Positions 54,501-63,500 of a DNA stretch of 64,000 bases are shown piece after piece (positions within the stretch are counted from its first letter, which is position 1; every line of letters starts with the position of its first letter). The notes beneath the pieces are model-generated. The model was given only the letters and a program-made list of their open reading frames with translations. It was not told where the DNA came from and did not search any database. This stretch comes from Verrucomicrobiaceae bacterium UBA7681 (lineage in GTDB: Bacteria > Verrucomicrobiota > Verrucomicrobiia > Verrucomicrobiales > Verrucomicrobiaceae). The translations under genes were made by a program, and so were the position numbers. The stretch is taken from NCBI GenBank assembly GCA_002482965.1, contig DLGZ01000025.1:1-64000 (forward strand), given 5' to 3'.

Positions 54501-57500
54501 GAGCGTCAGAGTACCATTGCCAGTCAGTGTGAGGCCGAGTTTCCCACTGGATCCGTCCTGCAGGACACCGGCGAAGACACTGGAGGCGTCTCCGCTCGGC
54601 GGACCTCCAACCGTCTGGAGATTCAGCGTGAGGGTGGCGGCTGAAGCGCCGCCGTTTTCCACGACTGCAGAGCCCGGTGTGGCATTGGTGTTCAGACCTG
54701 CCAGGGTGATGCTGTTGGAGTTGAGCTGAAGTTTGGTGCCTGCGGCGACATTTGCGCCAAACAGCAGGCCGTTGGTTGTTCCCAGTGCGCCCGCTGATCC
54801 GAGCTGAATGACACCACCATTGAGAATGACGCCACCATTGAAGGAGTTCGTGTTGTTGATGATCAGAGTGCCAGTGCCGAACTTGTTCAGGTTCGCCGTG
54901 CCTGCAATGCCATTGCTGCCGGTGAGGGTGTAGGTGAGGGAGCTGTTGTTAAAGGTGACCGAGGAAGGGCTCACATTTCCCTCTGAGATGTCCACTGTTG
55001 TGCTGCCAATGGCGGAATCGTCGAAGAGCACCACGTCACCTTCAAGGTAAGAGGTGGATGTGCCGGCACTGATGAGCTTCCAATTGAGCAGCGCCGCGTC
55101 AATGGGAGCCCAGCGTGAGCTGACCAGCCCTGACGTAACATCAAAACCCGTCCATTTTGGATTGTCCGCGGTGAGGGTCAGAGTAATGGCGCTGCCGGTG
55201 TCACTGAGGAGGCCCGAGGTGCGGGAGTTGGTGCCGGCAATGGTGCCAAGGGTGAAGCCACTAAAACCTGCCGTCCCAAGAATGGAGCCCCCGGTGTAAG
55301 TGAGCAGTGTGTAGGGTGTGGAGTTGGCATAGCCCGAGGGTGAATTGGCGATGACATTGATGGTGATCGAACCTGCCACAGAGCCGACTGTGAGCGCGCC
55401 TACATTGAGAACGTTCGAAGCCGTCTCGGCAATCTGACCGACATTGATGGTGCCACCGCCCAGGAAAGTCAGCCCTCCGCTCATGGTGAGCGAGCCGTCA
55501 CCGGCCACATCTCCCGCCAGAATGGTACCGCCGGAAGATACCGTAGTCAGGGCGGAGACGGAGCCGCTGCCACCCAGGGTGCTGCCACCTCCGACTGTAA
55601 TGCCTGAAGTAGCCAGCGTGCTGTTCACAAACAGCGCTCCACCACTGACGGTGGTCGCCCCGGTGTAGGTCTGTGCATTGGTGAGAGACATGCTTCCTGA
55701 GCCCGTCTTGGTCAGACCGCCCGAAGTGCCGGAAATGACGCCATCAAAAACCGTCGTGCCATTGTTGCCGCCGGTCGTCAGCACACCTGCACCCAAGGAA
55801 ACATTGCCGCCTGTGGTTCCGCCACCGGCGAGGGAACCGATGACCTGATTGTTGCCATTGAGGTCGAGGGAGACGCCGCTGGTGTTATCGAGGGTGAAGG
55901 CGGAGGCGCTGGAAAACACATTGGCTGCTCCGGCGAGCAGTCTGCCACCACTGATCTGGGTGGTGCCGGAGTAGGTGCTGGAGCCGGTCAGGGAGAGTGT
56001 GCCAGCGGCTGTTTTGAGAATTCCGCCGCCGCTGCTGCTGTCACTCACAGCACCAGAAAGCACGGCATCCGTGTCTGCCGAACCATCGTCCACCTGGACC
56101 GTGCGGACGGCACCATTGGTGTCGATCCCATTTTGGAAGGTGACGGTGTTGTCTGAAGTCGTGCTCGACAGCACCAAGGCGCTGCCGGTGGGAACAAAGC
56201 TGCCGCTGTTCCAGACCACCGTGGCGGCAGCACCGCCAAGGTTCACATTGCGCGCTGCACCAAAGGCACTGAAACCACTGCTGGCGGTAAACTGCACCTG
56301 GTTGTTGCCGGCTCCTAGAGCACGCGTGAAATCACTGCTGGCAAGTTCAACGACACCACCGCTGAGATTGAGATTACTGTTCGAAGACAGCGCGCCTGAG
56401 CTCGCCAGGCGCAACACACCCGCCATGACGGCGACCTGAGTACCGCTGACAGCCGAATTCGAACCTAACAAAACCAGCCCCCCGGTGCCGGCTTTGGTCA
56501 GAGTTCCGGCATTGAGCGCCACGGCTCCGTTCACGCTGACGAGTTTCCCTGCGTCCGTGGTGATGGTGGCTCCGCCGCTGCCAATGGTGACTCCACGATT
56601 GGCGTTGAAAGCCATGTCTGCGGTGAGATGGAAAATGGCATTATTGCTGATCTGCAACTGATCGGCCACCGCTGTGGCAGGGGGGGATCCGAGATTCAAA
56701 TTCGTGCTGATCTGCAGCTCACCTCCCAGCAGGATCGTCTTGCCCGTCCATGGGGTGTTGATGCCGCCCAGCACCACGGTGCCGGCACCGTTGAGGGTGA
56801 GATCGCCGGTGCCTGAAAGGGTGTTTGGCAGCGTCAACGTGGTGCCGAGAGCTGGTGTCAGGGTACCGCCATAGCCCTGAATGGTGACACCCCGGTTGGC
56901 GTCGTTCAAGGACAGGGTGGCAGTGGTAACCAGCTGACCGCCATTGAAAGTGAGCTGATCTGCCGTGGCGCTGGCGGGATTGCCACCCAGTGCGCCCTGG
57001 GCCGAGATGGAAAGGATGCCGAGATTCAGGACGGTCTTGCCGGTGTAGGTGTTCGCACCACCGAGCATCACCACCGTGCCCGCCCCTTCCTTGGTGAAGC
57101 GGCCTGTGCCAGCGATGATGTTGGCGGCGGCAATGGTGAAGGTCTTGGAGCTGGCGACTTCAAAAATACCGCCCCCAGTAGCCAAGGTGATGCCCACATT
57201 GTTGCGTGCGGCATCCAAGGTGACATTTTCAGTCATCACCAATCGCCCGCCATTCAAGGTCCACTGATCTGCGGTGAAGTTGGCGGGGTTGTTACCAAGG
57301 TTGAGCTCGGAGGAGATGCTGATGCCGCCAAAATAAATTCCTGATGTGAGGTATTGCTGGCCGATGATGGTCGTCTTGCCGGTGTAGGTGTTGATGCCGG
57401 TCAACGTGAAGATATTGCCGCCGATCATGGTGAGGCCCAGCGTGCCCGTGCCGTCCTGCAGCGAACCGTCGAACTGCGTGGAAGCACCCAGCGTCATGGA

Positions 57501-60500
57501 TGAATTGCCCACGGTCAAAACAGCGCCCGAGGCGCTGGAGTTGGTGATCACGCTCGAAGAAGAACCGCCGAGACCATCAATGGTTTCACTGTGTCCGGCG
57601 AGATCCAGCATGCCGCTGCCATTGAGCTGCACGCTTGAGGCATTGAGAATCTGGTCGCCGTTCGCTGTGTCGCCTCCGAGCTGTGCCAACGCGCCGTCCT
57701 CAACTGTAAGCCCGATGTTGGACAGCACGATGGTCGAACTGATGCCAAGCGCATTCACATTGCCGCCCGACTTGTTGAGGATCAGCGTTCCTTGAGCGAC
57801 ATTCACATAGAGAACGTTGTTGGAGCTGCCGCCAAGAACGAGGGTGCCGGCACCGGTCTTGGTCAACAGTTCATAGGTCGGACTCAGAAGTGTACTGGTG
57901 ACGGTGCCGGAGAGGGTGAGCGTGGCACCGCTGTCCACATCGATCGAAGTATGGCGTGCGACGTTGACGCTGCCATTGGTGAGGGTTCCAGCATTGGAGA
58001 TGTCACCTGAGCCCGTATAATGCAGCACGGCACCGTTTAAATTGATGGCACTGCCACCCGCACCCATCTGACTCACCGAGTTGAAGGTGACCTTGCCTTC
58101 ATTGAGGAACAAACTGCCGGAGAAGGTGTTGGAGCCAGTGAGCACCAGCTCTCCTGCGCCGCTTTTGGTCAACGCGACGGCATTGGCCCCGTTGTCCACG
58201 ATATTGGCACCGATGGTGAGAGCGCCAGCGGTGTTGGCCTGATACACGACCAGGTCGGCATTGGCTGCCGCACCAGAGGCGGTGCTGAGCGAGCCACCTG
58301 TGATCGTTGAGCCATTGCCGCCCACGGCTGCAGTCACCAGAATCCCACCGACATTCAGGGTGTTGCCGCCCAGATTGAGTGTGCGTGATTCGGCAAGGTT
58401 GAAGCGCAGGCTGTCAGCCGCCGCATTGGCGACCAGCGTGGTGTTCACTCCGGTGTCGACGGTGGCATTGCCGGAAAGGGTGGAGCTCGTGGTGAGAGTG
58501 TAGTTCGAAAGCGCGACGATGGTGCCGCCAGAAACTCCGGCCCAGCCTGTGATGGCTCCGCCCTGCGTGCCTGTCACCATGAAGGCAGATTTCGTTGCGG
58601 CAGCATCCACCAGCAAGGAATTCTGCGCCACGAGCCCGGCGGTGACGGCGACCGATGCGGGGCCCGCGGTTGGCAGTGTCAGAGCGACCGTGCCCCCGGC
58701 CGCACGCGTAGCCATGGAGGTGAAGGAAGTGGTCAATGTCCCGCCGTTGGAATTCAACGTGATGGCACTGGCTCCCTGAGTCACCGTGAGAGCACCAAAG
58801 GCCTGACTGTTCGCTGTCGAGCTCTTGCCGGTGAGCAGCAGTGTGCCACCCGACAACGTCAAAGGTGCTGCGGTCGCCGATGAATTGGCGAGACGGATCA
58901 TGTTGGAGGCCACCGCTGAAGTGGTGAAATTGGCGCTCAAGGTACCCTGAGCAATCGTGATGCCCGCCGTGCCCCAGGTGGAAGCCCCCGAGTTTGGATT
59001 TAATCCCACACCTATGTCGAAGGTTCCGAGCCCGGTCTTGGTGTAGAGCTGTCCGGTGCGGGCGGAGGTCTGAACGATGCCAGAGGTGAGCGTGAAGGTT
59101 TGTGTCGCCATCGGAACATCGACCACCTGGGCGAAGGAGTTGCCGTTGGCGACAAACGTAATGTTGCTTGAGGTGGTGACATTCCCCGCCGTGGGGAGAA
59201 TGCCAAAGACAGCGCCGTTGCTGTTATAGCTCACACCACGAGCGGTGGCGGTGTCGCCGAGGTCCGAGGCCTGCCCGATGAGGAAGGTGGCTGCACTATT
59301 AAGGAAGATGTTGCTGGTGGTGTAGTTGCTTGCAGTCCCCGAGAGGTTGTTGAAGACGATCAACGAACTGCCACCGTTGAAGTAGAAGTTCGGGCTGGAT
59401 CCGGTGCTGGTGATCTGACCCGTGAACATCAGACCGGTCGTGCGCTGATTGAACTGAAGGTTGTTGGTAATTGTGGTCGGTCCTTGGATCGTCACCGTTC
59501 CGCTGTAGGTCATGCGACCTGCCGATGGCACGCCATCGCTCGCAGTGTCCCCGCCGAGGAAGAAGTTGTTGCCTGAGGCACCACCGGCATCATTGAGGAC
59601 AATGTTGTTGGCCAGTGTATGATCGCCATACGCCGCTCCCAGACCGGGATAACCCGCCTGGTTGGCGGCAGTGATGGTGTTGGTCAGCGTGATGGTGCCC
59701 GTGCCGAGGGCTTTGTCGTTCGCAATCCAGACAAAGGCGGCACCTGAAATGGAGTTGGTGCCGACCAGAGGAACGCTCTGGATGTTCACCGCGCCACCGA
59801 TGTCATTGGCCCCACCCAGAAGGAGGATGCCCGTGCCGACATTCAAGGTGCTGCTGGCGCCTGTGAGTGCATTGGTGCGTGACAGCATCAGCCTGTTCTG
59901 ACCGGCCGCAGAGGCGACAAGGTTTCCGGACACACCGTTGATGAGATAGGTGCCTGAGGTGCCGGGAGTGAACAGCCCGGTGTAGGCCACATTGCCAAAC
60001 GCACCGAAGCGGGCGTTGGTGAAGCCTGCCGCATTGAAGTTGATGCTCTCGCTCGAGCTGGTGTCGAGCATCAGTTCGCCGTTGGTGCTGCTGTTGATGT
60101 GCGAATAGAGGGTATTGAAGTTGGTGGCACCCTGAAGCACCACGCCCCCCACGGCACCAGCAGTCAGGGAGATGGTCGAGCTCAATGTCAGCGTGGCAGG
60201 CAATGCGGCAGCGTTGGAAAACAACACGGTGCCATTGGCGATGTTGAGGGTGCCGAGGAAGCCGGAGTTGTCACCGTTCAGCCACAGCACGCCGGTGCCT
60301 GTCTTGGTGAATCCGCCGGTGACGGTGCTGATCAAATTGCCACTGAGCTGGGCATCATAGCCAGCATTGCTGGCGGCGATGCTTGCGGTGTTAAAGCCGT
60401 ACGAGCTGTTTCCAACTTCAATGGTGCGAGTCGTCAGGGCACCAAAATCAATCCCGTTCTGGAAGTTTACGGAACCGAGCGAGGGGTTGTTGAGGGCATT

Positions 60501-63500
60501 CTGATTGAGGCCCAGGATGGACCCACTGGGAACAAAGCCGCCGGCCCCCCAGGTTACCATGTCACCTGCTCCACCCAAGTTCACCGTGACACTCGTGGCA
60601 GTGGCCGTGCCAGCGCCAGCGCTGAACCCGCCATTGCCAAGCCATTGCACCTGGCCGGGGCCTGTGCCGAGAGAGCGTGTGAAGGTGGTGCCGTAGGTCG
60701 CAGTCAATTCGAGCTCTGCCAGATTGAAACCGGTGCCGCTGAAAGTGAGACTGCTCATTCCAGGCAATGCCGAGACATTGTTGAGGATGAGATACCCCCC
60801 TTGGATCGTGGTGGAGCCGGAATACGAGTTGGCACCCGACAACTGGAAGCCCGACGTCGTCGTGCCGCCGTTCACGATCAAAAAGGTAGGGCCGCCACCG
60901 TCTCCCAAAGCGGCGACGAGGGTGGCGATTCGATCCGTGTCCGTTCCTTGAAGGGTGAGGGTGCGGCTGCCAGAACCCAGAAAGGCGATTGCTGTCGTGT
61001 TATTCCAACCGCCATTGCCAGAACCAGTGCCCGTGGTGCTGTTGTAGGACAGCGTGCCGCCTGAAAGGCCAAGAGTGATTGCCTGGGTGATGCTGCCCGA
61101 AAGCGTGGTGCTGCCTGAAAACAACGTGCCCCCATTGAGGGTGATGCCGCTGGTGCTGCCCAGACGGTCAGGTGCGAGCGCCTGCAGCACACCCCCGTTG
61201 ATCACAGTCTGCCCGGTGTAGTTGTTGAGATTGCTGGTGGTGGCGTTGGTCAGATTGAGCGTGCCGCCACCGGACTTGGTGATGCCAAAGCCGTTGGTGC
61301 TTCCAGCAATGCCGCCCACGCCGGCGCTGATCGTCAAGGTACCGCCCGCGTTGACATAAACGAGCAGTTCACCGCCGGAAGCCGTGCCCGTGCTGACCAT
61401 GCCCAGCCCCGTGGCAAGCGCAGCCGTGCCGCTGATGGTACCGGTACCGCTGCTCAGGGCATAGAGAATGCCACCCGTGACGCTGCTGAGGGTCAAGCTG
61501 TTCGTTCCTGCCAGAGCCAGCGTGGAGGTGGCTGACATGCGGAGCGAGTTTGCCGTAACGCTGGCCCCGCCGGCGGCGGTCAGCGTCACGCTGGCCCCCA
61601 TGGTGAAGTTCGTGGTTGTCTGCGTGCCGCCACCTGACGTCGTCAGCGTTGTGTACGAGGCATAGGGGGCCACCAGATTGCCGCTATTGATCGCCCAGTC
61701 TGTCAAAGTGGCGCTGGTGTTGTAAGTGGCCCAGCCGCCGAGGATGCCTGCGGCGTTGTTGGAGTTGCCGGCAATGTTGATGGAGGTGCTGGCGGGCAGC
61801 AGGCTGAAGTTGATTGCCGCCCCGGCACTGCGGGAGATGGTGCCAAGCGTGAGGCCCACAGAGCTGGCGGAGCCCTTGGTCAGCGTGACAACGGAGTTCC
61901 CCGCCTGCAAGCTGGTGCTTGCAAACGCCTGCGTCACCGCGCTGGTGTTGGTCCCGCCGTTCACCGTCAGCGTACCACCTTGCATCTGGAGGATTGAACT
62001 GCTGCTGATGAGGTTGCTCGTCGCGCCACCGCTGACGAAATTCAGAGCCAGGGTACCCGCGCCGACCGTCGTGGCTCCCGTGAAGGTCTCACTGTCGGTG
62101 GTCGGCGTGAGGTTCAACGTGCCTGCACCCACCTTCGACAGCCCGGCAGTGCTGCTGCTGCCAAAAGCTGTGGTGTAATTGATGGTGAGACCGCTGGCAA
62201 TGTCCAGGATGAGCGTGCCGCCGGAGGTGAGCGTGAGCAAGGAGCTGTAGTCCGTCGTGGCAGCAGCCGGGGCATAGAGAAGACTGCCACCTGATGAACC
62301 GATAACAAGGGCACCCGGCAGTGCGTAACTGCCAAGCAGCCCGAGCAGGCCGCCATTGATGGTCGTGGTGCCGGAGAAGTTTGTGGACGTCGGGCCAGCC
62401 CCGAGGATCAAAGCACCACCGGTGATACTGATGCCGCCGGTGAAATTTTTGTCGCCCAGAAGGTACACAGTGCCAGGTCCCACCGCATTGAAAGTTTTGG
62501 CGCCGCCGGATTCGCCCACGGCACCTGTGATAACCAGGGAGGTATTGGCCGCAGCGCCGAAATTGACCGCGCCTGAGCTCTTGGCGAGCGTGATCGGAGC
62601 GGCAATAGTGCCCATGCCGCCGACAGGCATGCCAAAGCCAAGGAGATTGGGAACCGCAACGGTGGCCGTGCTCACGGTGGTGATGTTGGTCGCGCCGCTG
62701 CTGCCATCACGGATCACAAAGGCATTATCCACGACGACACCATTGGCACCGATCGCAAGGGTGGCGGCGTTGCTGCCGCTGGTATCGCCCACATTCACCG
62801 TGCCGGCGGCATTGGCACCCGTGGCGGTGTAAACGACCGAACCGTTCAACACGTTGACCGTTCCAGTGTTGGCGCCAGCAGCTCCAAGCACAAGATAGGA
62901 ACCCCCGGTGACATTGATGGTGCCGGTGAAGCTCGTTGACGCAGCATTGATGCCGAGCGCACCGCCACCAGTCGTGGTGATCGTACGCGCCGTACCACCG
63001 TCATCCAACCCACCGAGGTTCAGCGTGGCAATACCTGAACCGTTGACGTTGGTGAGGTTGAAGATGACATCGCTCGTGAGCGTCGTCGAGGTGAAGGTCA
63101 GATTGGCCACACCGGGGGCGGTGTTGAGATTTCCATTCGCAAAGGTGACTGTACCGCCGCCTACAGTCAGATCGCCCATCGTCAGGGTGATATTGGTGGC
63201 GGCAGCCGTGGTCCGCCCCGACTTCAAAGTGACGTCACCGGCAATGGTGACATCGTTGCCAAAAATCCCGCCGGTGTTGAGACGCAAATCGAGCGTCGTC
63301 CCGTCGTTCAGTGTGATCGAGGCTTTGTTGGTGCCTCCAAGCGCCGCCGCATTTGCCTGCAACTGCAGGGTGGCCGTGCCGCCCACATTGATGGATGAAC
63401 CGGACTGCACTCCTGTTGTCAGGGTGCTGCTGCCGTAAGCAGCGGTCAGAACATCATAGTTGCCGCCAAGCAACAAGGTTCCCGCGCCTGTCAGATTTAA

